64,000 bases of DNA from JAIXWP01 sp041391745 (GCA_041391745.1 JAWKNK010000016.1:6341-70340), one strand, 5' to 3'; positions 19,063 through 28,903 are shown, counted from the stretch's first letter. Made by a program: numbers and translations. The notes: generated from the letters alone by a model not told the origin.

Positions 19063-19788
19063 TTATCCTCCGATGGTCTCGTAAGTAATTTTATATTCTT
19101 TGTCGTCTTTAAACATTTCTAGACCTAACTCCAACCACTCTTTCGCTTCGGCCTTTCCACCATTCTCAGCAAGCTGATTAGAATAAGTAATCAAGGCATT
19201 TTTCAATAGATTAGTGATCTCAGTCGTCTCTGTAGATGCTGTTTTTTCTGTTAGAAGCTGCTTAGCACGCTCGAAGGAAGCTAATGCATCTTTCTTCTGC
19301 TTCATCGCAACAAACGTCATTCCCAAATAGATTTCAGCACCGGCATCATTTGGCTCGATGTTCAGCAAATAAGAATACGATGATTTTGCTTTTGTGTATT
19401 TCTGTTGGTCCAACATCAATTCTCCATCAGCGATGATTGATTTTCTCAAATCAGCAAAGAAATCTTCATAATCTGCTCTGAATTCTTTTTGAGGATCATA
19501 CTTAGCATATGACTTGATATACTTCAAACAATATTTATAAGCATCAGGCACTTTAGCCGTCCACTTGTCATTTCGAGACATTTCAAAATATGACATCGAT
19601 GCGAACAAATAGGGTAGTGCATCTTTTTTAGTCTTGTCATCCTCGTTATACTTCACTGCTTTCTGAACAACTTTGTCATATTTTTCGTCCACAAAAAGCG
19701 TTAGTAAATCTTGGTAATCACCACCTTGGGCACTAGCTATAAAAGTTGATCCAAATGCGATGATTAGTACTGCAATAAATTTTTTCAT
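19063..19788 (-). CDS. Secreted tetratricopeptide-repeat protein
   Basis: The start at 19788 gives MKKFIAVLIIAFGSTFIASAQG, a clean signal peptide. A start 18 bp upstream would add six charged residues before it. The mature part, about 220 residues, is helical with TPR-like pairs, for example LMLDQQKYTKAKSSYSYLLNIEPNDAGAEIYLGMTFVAMKQKKDALASFERAKQLL. It has no lipobox, catalytic motif or sorting tail, so it is probably periplasmic and may act as a scaffold. I do not recognise a specific named family. Confidence 0.75.
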   Translation of the reverse strand: MKKFIAVLIIAFGSTFIASAQGGDYQDLLTLFVDEKYDKVVQKAVKYNEDDKTKKDALPYLFASMSYFEMSRNDKWTAKVPDAYKYCLKYIKSYAKYDPQKEFRADYEDFFADLRKSIIADGELMLDQQKYTKAKSSYSYLLNIEPNDAGAEIYLGMTFVAMKQKKDALASFERAKQLLTEKTASTETTEITNLLKNALITYSNQLAENGGKAEAKEWLELGLEMFKDDKEYKITYETIGG

Positions 19789-19871
19789 TCTTTTGATTTT
19801 TGTCAATGATTTTCAAAAACGATGCCCAAAGTAACATCACTTATGATATAAAGCCAAATTACTAATAAAAA

Positions 19872-22307
19872 ATGAACCCTCAAAACCCTGATATTAAAGA
19901 TTCCCAAGATTGGATGAAAGGTCGTGGCTGGAAGCCACAACCCTTCCAGAGTCAAGCGTGGGAGCTTATTTGCTCAGGAATGAATGGTTTGGTAAATGCC
20001 CCTACAGGGAGCGGAAAGACTTATTCGGTGCTTTTGCCCATGATTTTTAATATAGCCCGAGATAGGAAGAACTCAGGACTAAGATTGGTATGGATTACTC
20101 CGATTAGGGCTTTAGCTAAGGAAATACAAAGCTCCGCGCAACGGGTGATTGCGGAGTGTGGACTCGATGTTACAGTAGGCATCCGAAGTGGAGATACCTC
20201 AGAAGAGGAAAGGCAAGCTCAAAAGAAAGCAATGCCGAATATCTTAATTACGACTCCGGAAAGTTTACATCTGCTTCTCGCCAATAAAAAATCCTCTGAA
20301 ATTTTTTCAAAGCTCAATATGATTGTGGCCGATGAGTGGCATGAATTGATAGGCTCGAAACGAGGTGTTATGCTTGAATTGGCGATCTCGAGGCTAAAAT
20401 CTTTGTCGGAAACTTTACAAGTTTGGGGAATCAGCGCCACTATCGGAAACTTGGAAGAGGCAATGGAAGTCTTACTCGGAACAGATGGCGCTTCCAGCGG
20501 CAAATTGGTAAAGTCAGATATTGAGAAAAAGTTGGAGGTAGTTTCCCTCATGCCAGAAGAAGTAGAAACTTTGCCATGGGCAGGGCATCTTGGGTTAAAG
20601 TTGATAGATCGAGTTATGCCAGTGATTTCAGAAAGCGAAAGCACTTTGATCTTTACCAATACTCGAGGTCAATGTGAAATTTGGTACCGAAACATTCTTG
20701 AGCATGATTTATCTCTTTCAGGACTGATAGCGATGCACCATGGAAGTGTTAGTCGTGAGCTTCGCCACTGGGTAGAAGATGCCATAGCCGACGGAAGATT
20801 GAAGGCTGTGGTATGTACTTCGAGCCTTGACCTAGGGGTAGACTTTGCACCAGTAGATAATATTGTTCAAATAGGCGGTCCGAAAGGGGTAGCTCGTTTT
20901 TTACAGCGAGCAGGGAGAAGCGGACACCGTCCTGATGCTCTGAGTCGAATTTATTTTTTACCTACCCATTCTTTAGAACTAATTGAAGCCGCAGCTCTAC
21001 GCCAAGCCATCGCAGATGCAACGATGGAGTCGAGAGAGCCCATGATCCGATGCTTTGATGTTCTTATCCAATATTTAAACACCCTAGCAGTGGGAGAAGG
21101 GTTTGATGCAGCTTTAACCTATCAAGAGATTAAAAATACATACGCATTTCAAACAGTAACTCCTGAGGAATGGAAGTGGATTTTGTACTTCGGAAGCAGC
21201 GGTGGAACGGCTTTAGCGGCCTATCCTGATTTTCATAAATGGATTATTAAAGAAAATAAATATCACATTGCTAATCAAAGATTGGCTCGTCGACACAGAC
21301 TTTCAATTGGAGCAATTGTCGGCGATACCATGATGATGATTAAGTTCAAAAGAGGAGGGCTCATTGGACATGTGGAAGAGAGTTTCATTGCTAGCTTGAA
21401 TGAAGGAGATACGTTTTGGTTTGCTGGGCAAGGACTTGAACTTATTCAGGTAAAAGAACTGACAGCCTACGTGAAAAAATCGGATAAAATGAATGGTAAG
21501 ATTCCTTCATGGCAAGGCGGAAGACTTCCTCTTTCATCCAAAATGTCATTGCTCATTCGCCGGAAATTGCAAGAGGCTGCTACTCATGTAGACTTCATTG
21601 ATCCGGAGTTGGAAAAAATTCAACCGATTATCAATGTTCAAAAGGAACGAAGCATGGTTCCTTCGGAGAATGATTTTCTCATTGAATATTTTCAATCCAA
21701 AGATGGATATCACGCATTGTTCTATCCGTTTGAAGGGCGTTTCGTTCATGAAGGACTGGCTTCGCTTTTTGCGTTTCGAATAGGAAAGCTATATCCCATC
21801 ACTTTTTCGCTTGCCTACAACGACTATGGATTCGAGTTGCTCTCAGACCAACCTATTCCCCTTGAAGAAGCTCTGGGTTCGGCACTTACAGATTTACACG
21901 ATTTAGAAAAAGACATGTGGAGCGGCGTCAATTCCGCGGAGTTAGCAAAACGGCGTTTTAGGGATATCGCCGCTATATCAGGTCTGATTTTTAAAGGTTT
22001 TCCAGGTCAACCCATCAAGGATAGACACATACAAAGCAGCAGTGCCTTGATTTTTCAAGTTTTCCAAGATTATGATAAAGACAATCTATTGCTTCAGCAA
22101 GCCTACGACGAGGTGTTGTATTATCAGTTGGAAATCAACAGGTTGAAAGAAGCGCTCAAACGGATAAATGAGCAAAATATTGTGCTGAAAAAGCCTGATA
22201 AACCAACGCCTTTCGCCTTCCCAATTATGGTAGACCGGCTTAGGGAAAAGATGACTTCTGAAACGCTTGAGGACCGAATCGCAAAAATGACTGTCGATTA
22301 CGATTAG
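19872..22307 (+). CDS. Lhr-like DEXH-box helicase of the ligase-associated DNA-damage type
   Basis: This 811-residue superfamily 2 helicase shows motif I APTGSGKTYS, motif II VADEWHEL (a DEWH box), motif III SATIGNLE, and motifs V/VI CTSSLDLGVDFAPVDNIVQIGGPKGVARFLQRAGRSGH. A long Lhr-specific C-terminal region follows. The DEWH variant and length fit the ligase-associated DNA damage response helicase, normally encoded with an ATP-dependent DNA ligase, an exonuclease-like MBL protein and a phosphoesterase. None of these is in the window; the neighbours are a TPR protein and a TonB receptor. The start ATG at 19872 lies 83 bp from the divergent TPR gene. Confidence 0.9.
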   Translation: MNPQNPDIKDSQDWMKGRGWKPQPFQSQAWELICSGMNGLVNAPTGSGKTYSVLLPMIFNIARDRKNSGLRLVWITPIRALAKEIQSSAQRVIAECGLDVTVGIRSGDTSEEERQAQKKAMPNILITTPESLHLLLANKKSSEIFSKLNMIVADEWHELIGSKRGVMLELAISRLKSLSETLQVWGISATIGNLEEAMEVLLGTDGASSGKLVKSDIEKKLEVVSLMPEEVETLPWAGHLGLKLIDRVMPVISESESTLIFTNTRGQCEIWYRNILEHDLSLSGLIAMHHGSVSRELRHWVEDAIADGRLKAVVCTSSLDLGVDFAPVDNIVQIGGPKGVARFLQRAGRSGHRPDALSRIYFLPTHSLELIEAAALRQAIADATMESREPMIRCFDVLIQYLNTLAVGEGFDAALTYQEIKNTYAFQTVTPEEWKWILYFGSSGGTALAAYPDFHKWIIKENKYHIANQRLARRHRLSIGAIVGDTMMMIKFKRGGLIGHVEESFIASLNEGDTFWFAGQGLELIQVKELTAYVKKSDKMNGKIPSWQGGRLPLSSKMSLLIRRKLQEAATHVDFIDPELEKIQPIINVQKERSMVPSENDFLIEYFQSKDGYHALFYPFEGRFVHEGLASLFAFRIGKLYPITFSLAYNDYGFELLSDQPIPLEEALGSALTDLHDLEKDMWSGVNSAELAKRRFRDIAAISGLIFKGFPGQPIKDRHIQSSSALIFQVFQDYDKDNLLLQQAYDEVLYYQLEINRLKEALKRINEQNIVLKKPDKPTPFAFPIMVDRLREKMTSETLEDRIAKMTVDYD

Positions 22308-22324
22308 CTGCTTTAGACCTGCTA

Positions 22325-22361
22325 CAATTCCAAGGAATTGGTGAAATATGATTCATGAATC
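22325..22361. promoter_or_regulatory. Two adjacent palindromes upstream of the TonB receptor
   Basis: CAATTCC-AA-GGAATTG (22325-22340) is a perfect 7-bp inverted repeat. GATTCATGAATC (22350-22361) is a perfect 12-bp palindrome. They are 9 bp apart within a 98-bp gap and end 44 bp before the receptor ATG. Neither is followed by a T-run, so operator sites are more likely than terminators. A TACATTCG -7-like box lies between them and the gene. Confidence 0.4.
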
Positions 22362-22405
22362 CATGAGCTTATCACTACATTCGCACCTCTACACAAACCT
22401 GTATA

Positions 22406-24721
22406 ATGAAAAGATTTGGTCTTGCACTCGTACTACTTTGCTTTGTTGCTGTTGGAGCTTTTGGTCAAGGTACGGTAAGAGGATTTTTAAAGAATAAGAA
22501 AAATGCTGAACCAGCAATTTTTGTAACTGTTGGTCTTGAAAATACTACGTTCGGTTCTACCTCGGATGAAAACGGATACTATTCGATTTCGAAAATCCCT
22601 GCAGGTGATTACACGCTAATTGTGAAGTCCACTGAATTTGTAGAGTATTCCAAATCCATTAAAATTGAAAATGGAAAGGTGCTCAATTTGAATATTGAGT
22701 TGGAAGAAAAGATCAACGAATTGGGCGAAATTGAAATTTCAAGCGAACACAGTGATCAGCTGAACAAAGTAAATATTTCAGTTGAGTCGATTCGATTGCA
22801 GGATATCAAAAGAATTCCATCTATTGGAGGTCAGCCCGACTTGGTGCAAGTTTTAACCACAATTCCGGGGGTAGTATCTACCGGTGACCAAGGAGGTCAA
22901 ATATTTATTCGTGGTGGTTCTCCTGTACAAAACAAAGTGCTTTTAGATGGAATGATTGTGTATAATCCTTTCCACTCAATTGGAATTTACTCTGTATTTG
23001 ATTCGGATATTATTGCGAATGCAGATATCTACACTGGAGGTTTTTCTAGTGAATATGGTGGAAGAATTTCATCGGTTATGGATATCACCACAAAGGATGG
23101 AAATAAAAAGGAAACGAAAGGAAAGTTTGGAATCAATCCATTCGGAGTGAGGGCAATGGTGGAAGGGCCTTTGTCGAAACCTAGTGAAAAAGGTGGTGGC
23201 ATTTCTTATGTGCTCAGCGCCAAGAAGTCTTACTTAGATCAAACTTCCAAAACAATCTATCCGTATGTAAATGATGGAGAAGGACTTCCTTTCCAATATC
23301 AAGATTTGTATGGTAAAGTATCATTCTCAGGAGCAACAGGTTCGAAATTCAACATTTTCGGATTCAACTTCGGTGATGCTGTGACTAACTACCAAGGCCT
23401 TTCGAATCTAAGTTGGAAAAACACAGGCTTCGGAGGAAACTTCGTTGTTGTGCCTTCAAATTCCCCCGTACTCATCAGTGGTAACTTTTCAAGAAGTGAA
23501 TACGGAATTGCTTTATATGAGGAAAATAATCAACCAAGAACAGATAGTATTACAAGTTTCAACTTCGGCCTCGATTTCAAATACAATATTAAAAATGATG
23601 TATTGAAGTACGGAATAGAAGTGGTTGGTTTCAGCACGCAATACAATAGCTATAACGATTTAGGATTAATCATCGAGGAACGTCAGAACACTACTGAACT
23701 CAATGGGTACTTTACTTACCGTCTAAACAGAAAGCGCTGGATCGTTGAACCAGGTATTCGTTTCCAATACTACGCCTCGCTGAGCGTCGTTTCACCAGAA
23801 CCTCGACTTGGAGTGAAGTTCAAAGCTACAGAACGCCTTCGATTTAAGGCTTCAACGGGCATCTACTCACAGAACTTAATGGCTACAAATAGCGATAGAG
23901 ACGTAGTTAATTTATTCTACGGTTTCCTTGCGGGTCCAGACAATTTGCAGTCAACATTTACTCGACCAAACTTTAATGAAGTTGAAGTAAGTTCGCCATT
24001 GCAAAAAGCTATTCACTATGTTGCAGGATTCGAGTTTGACATTACAGAGCGATGGAATCTGAATATGGAAGGATACTATAGAGACTTCAGACAGGTAACC
24101 AACACGAATAGAAATAAAATTTTCCCAGATAATCCAGAAAACTACGAACGCCCAGATATCCAAAAGAAAGATTACATAGTTGAAAGCGGATGGTCTGCCG
24201 GTGCTGATGTGGTTTTGAAATATGAGAAGAAAGCAACGTACTTATATTTCGTTTACTCCCTTGGTAAGGTAAGAAGATGGGATGGATACAATTGGTATTC
24301 TCCTGTATTTGATCGAAGACACAACATCAACTTTGTCGCAGCACAGAAGTTTGGTAAGAACAATGGTTGGGAAGCTTCATTGAGATGGAATTTGGGTAGC
24401 GGATTACCGTTCACTCAAACGCAAGGCTTTTATCAGGGACCTACAACCACTGGAGGTATTACTACTAATTACATTACCGCAAATGCAAACAGTCTATCAA
24501 TAGAATATGCCAATTTGAATGGTGGACGCCTTCCATATTATCATAGACTTGATGTAAATGATAGAAGAGATTTCAAATTCAAGTATTTTCAATTAGAAAT
24601 GAATATTGGTGCAACGAATGCATACAATAGATCAAATGTTTTCTATATCGACAGAATATCTTCTAGGAGAGTAGATCAGCTTCCTGTTTTGCCAACAATT
24701 GGATTGGAAATGTCTTTCTAA
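22406..24721 (+). CDS. TonB-dependent outer-membrane receptor with carboxypeptidase-regulatory-like N-domain
   Basis: The 771 residues start with a signal peptide (MKRFGLALVLLCFVAVGAFGQ) and a beta-sandwich regulatory-like domain (TVRGFLKNKKNAEPAIFVTVGLENTTFGSTSDENGYYSI, about 22-100). A plug domain follows (IPSIGGQPDLVQVLTTIPGVVSTGDQGGQIFIRGGSPVQNKVLLDGMIVYNPFHSIGIYSVF), then a barrel ending in GLEMSF with the usual terminal Phe. It imports a large substrate energised by TonB. No SusD gene follows, so it is not a typical glycan-uptake pair. The substrate is unknown. Two palindromes upstream may regulate it. It converges on recN through a shared terminator. Confidence 0.93.
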   Translation: MKRFGLALVLLCFVAVGAFGQGTVRGFLKNKKNAEPAIFVTVGLENTTFGSTSDENGYYSISKIPAGDYTLIVKSTEFVEYSKSIKIENGKVLNLNIELEEKINELGEIEISSEHSDQLNKVNISVESIRLQDIKRIPSIGGQPDLVQVLTTIPGVVSTGDQGGQIFIRGGSPVQNKVLLDGMIVYNPFHSIGIYSVFDSDIIANADIYTGGFSSEYGGRISSVMDITTKDGNKKETKGKFGINPFGVRAMVEGPLSKPSEKGGGISYVLSAKKSYLDQTSKTIYPYVNDGEGLPFQYQDLYGKVSFSGATGSKFNIFGFNFGDAVTNYQGLSNLSWKNTGFGGNFVVVPSNSPVLISGNFSRSEYGIALYEENNQPRTDSITSFNFGLDFKYNIKNDVLKYGIEVVGFSTQYNSYNDLGLIIEERQNTTELNGYFTYRLNRKRWIVEPGIRFQYYASLSVVSPEPRLGVKFKATERLRFKASTGIYSQNLMATNSDRDVVNLFYGFLAGPDNLQSTFTRPNFNEVEVSSPLQKAIHYVAGFEFDITERWNLNMEGYYRDFRQVTNTNRNKIFPDNPENYERPDIQKKDYIVESGWSAGADVVLKYEKKATYLYFVYSLGKVRRWDGYNWYSPVFDRRHNINFVAAQKFGKNNGWEASLRWNLGSGLPFTQTQGFYQGPTTTGGITTNYITANANSLSIEYANLNGGRLPYYHRLDVNDRRDFKFKYFQLEMNIGATNAYNRSNVFYIDRISSRRVDQLPVLPTIGLEMSF

Positions 24722-24745
24722 GAAAAAGAATAATAGATGATAAAT

Positions 24746-24777
24746 AAAAGAGCTGATGTTAATTCATCAGCTCTTTT
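24746..24777. terminator. Bidirectional terminator, TonB receptor / recN
   Basis: AAAAGAGCTGATG and CATCAGCTCTTTT form a 13-bp stem with a 6-nt loop. The recN stop codon lies in the loop, so part of the stem codes for the last recN residues. It can work in both directions. Confidence 0.85.
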
Positions 24778-26411
24778 GCATTTTCAATAGCAGCATTTGA
24801 AATGTCTTTGCCGCTGAGCATTTCTGCGAGTTCCTTGACACGATGGTCATAATTCAATGGTTCCACCAATGTAGTTGTGTCTTTTTCTGAAGTCTCTTTT
24901 CGTACTTTTAAATGGTGGTCAGCCTTGCCAGCTATCTGTGGCAGGTGAGTAATGGTAATCAATTGCATTGCACCACTCATTTGCTTCAGTATTGATCCAA
25001 TTTTCTTACCAACTTCACCACTCACTCCTTGATCAATTTCATCTAATATTAGCACAGGAAGATTCTTATGTTTTGAAATAGATGCTTTCAGCGCAAGCAT
25101 TACTCTTGAAATTTCACCACCACTTGCGACCTTTTGTACAGGCAGCAATTGACCGCCTTTATTAGCTTTAAATAGCAATTGAACTTCATTTTTTCCTAGC
25201 GAATGATAGTCTTTGGAATCTGTGATTTCAAACACCATTTCGGCATGCTCCAAACTCAATTCTTTAAAGTAAACTGATACTTCTCTTTGAGCTTTTTCCG
25301 AACCTTTTTTTCTGGAAGTTGAAAGTTCTTTTGATAATGAACCGAGCGAATGTTCGGTTTTTATAATTTCATTCTTTAATGAAGCGATTTTATCGTCAAT
25401 GTTGTTGGTCACATTTACTTTTTCTCGCAACTCCTCTCTTAGTTGGATAAGCTCCTCCGTGCTTTGCAAACGATGCTTTTGCTGGAGGTGGTAGGCAGCA
25501 CTAAGGATATCCTGCATTTTTTCAAGACGTGCAGGATCCATTTGAATATTCTCTGAAAAATCTTCTAGCTCTCTCGATAACTCTTTCAATTCTATCTGAG
25601 CAGATTCTAACCGAGATGAAAAATCTTCCAGTTGACTATTGTGAGCGGCAATTTTTTGAAGAATACTTTTAGCGGTGCTAATGGCATTGAGCACACTTCC
25701 ATTTTCTCCAGAAAGGATATCCGTGACATTTGAAAGAGAACCTTGAATGTGCTCGGCATTATTCAACACTTCAACTTCATCCTCGAGTGCTTTAATATCA
25801 AGTTCCTCAAGATTATATTTTTCCAATTCTTCTAATTGAAATTGAAAATAATCCAAGTCTTGTTTCAACTTTGCTTCACTATCAAGAAGTACATTCAGCT
25901 CTGATTGTTGAGCTCTATAAACTTTAAATTGTTCTTTGTAATCTGCAAGGATATTTTCATTTCCAGCGAAAGCGTCAACCACCGAAAATTGATAATTGCG
26001 TTCACTTAGGATTGAGTTCTGATGTTGACTGTGTATGTCTACCAAACATTCACCAAGTGCCTTCAATTGCTGAAGTGAAACAGGGGTATCGTTTATGAAT
26101 GCTCTGCTCTTTCCATTTACGGCAATTTCTCTTCGAATGGTAGTTACATTTTCAAAGTCCAAATCATTTTCCGAGAAGAAAGATTTGAGATTGAATTTTC
26201 CTAATTCGAATGAGGCTTCAACGATGCATTTTTGATCTGCATTTTTAATGCTCTTTGAATCGGCTCTTTCGCCAAGCAGCAAGCCAAATGCTCCGAGCAA
26301 TATTGATTTCCCGCTACCTGTTTCTCCAGTGATAGCAGTGAGTCCATTTTGAAAATCGAGTTGAACGTGATCAATTAATCCATAGTTGATCACTTCGAGA
26401 TGACGTAACAT
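24759..26411 (-). CDS. recN: DNA repair protein RecN
   Basis: RecN is an SMC-like ATPase acting early in double-strand-break repair. Over 550 residues it shows Walker A GETGSGKSILLGAFGLLLG near the N-terminus, a long coiled-coil middle (about 150-360), the signature-like KVASGGEISRVMLALKA, and Walker B PVLILDEIDQGVSGEVG followed by QLITITHLPQIAG. Length matches the family. It is the last gene of the bamD-omega-coaBC-DUF4835-recN block, with 3 bp between it and DUF4835. Its stop codon sits in the loop of the terminator. Confidence 0.97.
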   Translation of the reverse strand: MLRHLEVINYGLIDHVQLDFQNGLTAITGETGSGKSILLGAFGLLLGERADSKSIKNADQKCIVEASFELGKFNLKSFFSENDLDFENVTTIRREIAVNGKSRAFINDTPVSLQQLKALGECLVDIHSQHQNSILSERNYQFSVVDAFAGNENILADYKEQFKVYRAQQSELNVLLDSEAKLKQDLDYFQFQLEELEKYNLEELDIKALEDEVEVLNNAEHIQGSLSNVTDILSGENGSVLNAISTAKSILQKIAAHNSQLEDFSSRLESAQIELKELSRELEDFSENIQMDPARLEKMQDILSAAYHLQQKHRLQSTEELIQLREELREKVNVTNNIDDKIASLKNEIIKTEHSLGSLSKELSTSRKKGSEKAQREVSVYFKELSLEHAEMVFEITDSKDYHSLGKNEVQLLFKANKGGQLLPVQKVASGGEISRVMLALKASISKHKNLPVLILDEIDQGVSGEVGKKIGSILKQMSGAMQLITITHLPQIAGKADHHLKVRKETSEKDTTTLVEPLNYDHRVKELAEMLSGKDISNAAIENAKELMN

Positions 26412-26414
26412 AGG

Positions 26415-27310
26415 TTATTGCATCATTTTTTCATACTTCCTGATATTTCCTGGATCCAGTTTTTTTAGCAACTCATAAATGGGCTGCTTTACTTCAACTG
26501 GAAGAGGAGTGTATATGGAAATAATTTCGTCTGCTTTTGCGTAAAAGAATACCTGCATATTGTAGGAGCTTGGTCTCACTTTATGCACGTTGTTTAGATC
26601 CATGATTGAGGCGGTCATATTTTCTCTAGCCTTATTCATTTCAGTAAACATTTTGTCCATTCCTTGACGGTGATATTTGTAAGCAAGGTCTCTCAATGGT
26701 TTGAACGTCTGAGTAAGAATGTTTTCAATCAACCAATAGCGATTTTGTTGTCCTCGTTCGTTGGCTCTCCAACCTGATTCAGCAGCATTCTGAGCATTAC
26801 TCACAATTGTTTGACAAATCAAATAGTTGTCATTCCTCCCTCGGGAGAGAAAGTGTCGTAATCTGAAGCCAAAATCATATTCGCATAAAAGGCGAGTAGG
26901 CTACTCAAATTGTCACGGTGCTGATCTTTCGACCATTGAATTTGAGTGTTCTCTTGAAAGGTAAATTCAACATCTCTGTCGTTGATGTTGAGTATAGGAG
27001 TTTTGTAGTCGGAATTGTAAACTGGACGACTGCTACTTACCTGCATGTTGCCCTTGAATTGTCGAATACTTGGTTGTGATTCAATTGTAATTTGAATGGT
27101 ACAATCTATTCTTTCATTTTGATTCCAGTCATCGTTAGTCCATCTGCGATTGTTCAGGAATTCTTCTATCGCCGTTTCCATAGTTTGGAAAGTTTGCGGA
27201 TCGGCAAGAACTACTTGAGGCTGTATAATGGTCACATTACAATTCAACTCTTGAGCAAAACTTCCGAATGTTGCAATTGCAAAAGCGACTATAAAAACTA
27301 ATTTTTTCAT
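26415..27310 (-). CDS. DUF4835 family secreted protein (one frameshift)
   Basis: Two adjoining frames together encode one protein of about 298 residues. The N-terminal part starts with a signal peptide (MKKLVFIVAFAIATFGSFAQ) and runs through LLAFYANMILASDYDTFSPEGG. The C-terminal part continues as NDNYLICQTIVSNAQNAAESGW and ends YEKMMQ. One base is missing near 26835, beside GG/AA runs, and the second part lacks a sensible start codon of its own (TTG/ATT). DUF4835 proteins lie between coaBC and recN in Flavobacteriia as I recall, and the same order holds here. The protein is probably periplasmic; its function is unknown. The start overlaps the coaBC stop by 4 bp. Confidence 0.85.
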
Positions 27311-28506
27311 TGGATCATTTGACTAATTTCGGTAAGGATGTCTACGGCTACGTCAGACTTGGCCTTTAACCCAAATTCTTTGCTTTTATTGTTAGGCCAA
27401 AATAAGGTAATTTTATTGGTGGTTCCACCGAATCCTGCTCCTTTATCTTGGAGAGAATTCAACACAATCAAATCGAAGTTTTTCTTCTTCAATTTTTCTT
27501 GTGCGTTGACTATTTCGTTATCTGTTTCGAGTGCAAACCCGACAAGAATCTGATGTGTTTTTTCTTTTCCGAATGTGGCAGCAATATCGATGTTTTTTAC
27601 CAAATTGAGGGTTAGAGTTGAATCGGATTTTTTAATTTTTCGATCTGCTACAGTTTCAACACGATAGTCGGCAACTGCAGCTGCCATAATTGCGATGTCA
27701 CAAGAGGGAAAAGAATTCTTGCAAGCCTCAAACATTTGTTGCGCAGACTCCACTTGAATGACCTCAATATTTGGGTGTGAAATTCCCAAGTGGGTTGGGC
27801 CGAGTACTAACTTCACCTTTGCTCCAAGCAGGGCAGCGGCAGCGGCCAACTCTATTCCCATTTTTCCAGTCGATCTATTTCCAATAAATCTAACAGGGTC
27901 GATAGCTTCAAAGGTTGGGCCTGCAGTTATAAGTACATTTTTATTTTGAAGTACCAATTCGGGATTGAAGTGTGAAACTATGGCATCGAGAATTTCTTCC
28001 GGTTCGGCCATTCTTCCTTTCCCCATTAATCCACTAGCAAGCTCACCTTCATTTGGAGCAATAATGTGGTGGCCAAATGTTGTCAGTTTTTCGAGATTGG
28101 CTTGGGTGCCGCCATGTTCAAACATATCATGGTCCATAGCTGGTGCCACAAATACTGGGCATCTCGTGCTCATATAAGTGGTAAGGAAAAAGTTGTCGCT
28201 TTGTCCCGTGGCCATCTTAGCCAAACTATTTGCAGAAAGTGGAGCTATAATCATTGCATCCGCCCAAAGTGCCAATTCCACATGGTTGGTCCAAGTGCCA
28301 TTGTCTTTATTTTCTGTAAAGTCGCTGTAGATGGGATTTTTAGAAAGGGTTGAAAGCGTTATCGGTGTCACAAAGTCCAATGCTGCTTTTGTGACCACCA
28401 CTTTCACCTCTGCTCCATGTTGCACGAGTAAACGCACCAGCCAAGCTGATTTGTAGGCAGCAATGGATCCGGTGATTCCGAGCAATATTTTTTTTCCTTT
28501 GAGCAT
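27307..28506 (-). CDS. coaBC: Bifunctional phosphopantothenoylcysteine decarboxylase / phosphopantothenate-cysteine ligase
   Basis: CoaBC performs two successive steps of coenzyme A synthesis: CTP-dependent coupling of cysteine to 4'-phosphopantothenate, then FMN-dependent decarboxylation. The N-terminal flavoprotein half (about 1-185) has LLGITGSIAAYKSAWLVR, the PLSANSLAKMATGQSDNF segment and FVAPAMDHDMFEH. The C-terminal ligase half has VLITAGPTFEAIDPVRFIGNRSTGKMG and AAVADYR. Its 399 residues are typical. It sits between omega and DUF4835 in a minus-strand block. Confidence 0.96.
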   Translation of the reverse strand: MLKGKKILLGITGSIAAYKSAWLVRLLVQHGAEVKVVVTKAALDFVTPITLSTLSKNPIYSDFTENKDNGTWTNHVELALWADAMIIAPLSANSLAKMATGQSDNFFLTTYMSTRCPVFVAPAMDHDMFEHGGTQANLEKLTTFGHHIIAPNEGELASGLMGKGRMAEPEEILDAIVSHFNPELVLQNKNVLITAGPTFEAIDPVRFIGNRSTGKMGIELAAAAALLGAKVKLVLGPTHLGISHPNIEVIQVESAQQMFEACKNSFPSCDIAIMAAAVADYRVETVADRKIKKSDSTLTLNLVKNIDIAATFGKEKTHQILVGFALETDNEIVNAQEKLKKKNFDLIVLNSLQDKGAGFGGTTNKITLFWPNNKSKEFGLKAKSDVAVDILTEISQMIQ

Positions 28507-28566
28507 ATATTAAACAGAAAAAGATGGCAATAGCCATCTTTTAATTCTTCGAATATACGAAATCAA

Positions 28567-28893
28567 TTATTTTTCTTCAGGGTAACGGAAGAACAATTTG
28601 TCTTCCAACAACTCTTGAACAGCAATTGAATGTGGCTTAGGCAATCTCTCATAGTGGCGAGAAATTTCGATTTGCTCACGGTTTTCAAATACTTCTTCAA
28701 GGTTATCTTGAGATGAACCGAACTCTTCTAATTTCTGAGTCAATTCTTCTTTCATCTCTTTAGAAATCTGGTTCGAACGCTTAGCTAGAAGTGAAATTAC
28801 TTCGAAAAGGTTACCATCAACTTTCTCATACAACTCATTGGTGTTACGAGTGATAGTGGTCTTAGCCGCGTTTGAATTCTTGTAGTTACTCAT
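28567..28893 (-). CDS. rpoZ: RNA polymerase omega-like subunit (Bacteroidetes RpoZ type)
   Basis: This 108-residue protein matches the Bacteroidetes omega/Rpb6-like family. Its core TRNTNELYEKVDGNLFEVISLLAKRSNQISKEMKEEL corresponds to the omega helix that clamps the beta-prime subunit and aids assembly. The C-terminal half is charged and specific to the phylum. Position supports it: bamD is 10 bp upstream and coaBC 60 bp downstream, the order I know from Flavobacteriia. The gene is short but intact. Confidence 0.85.
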   Translation of the reverse strand: MSNYKNSNAAKTTITRNTNELYEKVDGNLFEVISLLAKRSNQISKEMKEELTQKLEEFGSSQDNLEEVFENREQIEISRHYERLPKPHSIAVQELLEDKLFFRYPEEK

Positions 28894-28903
28894 TTTACTA
28901 TGA

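Noticed and set aside
22406..24721. A polysaccharide utilisation locus around the TonB receptor
   Set aside because: There is no SusD-like gene, glycoside hydrolase or hybrid two-component system on either side.
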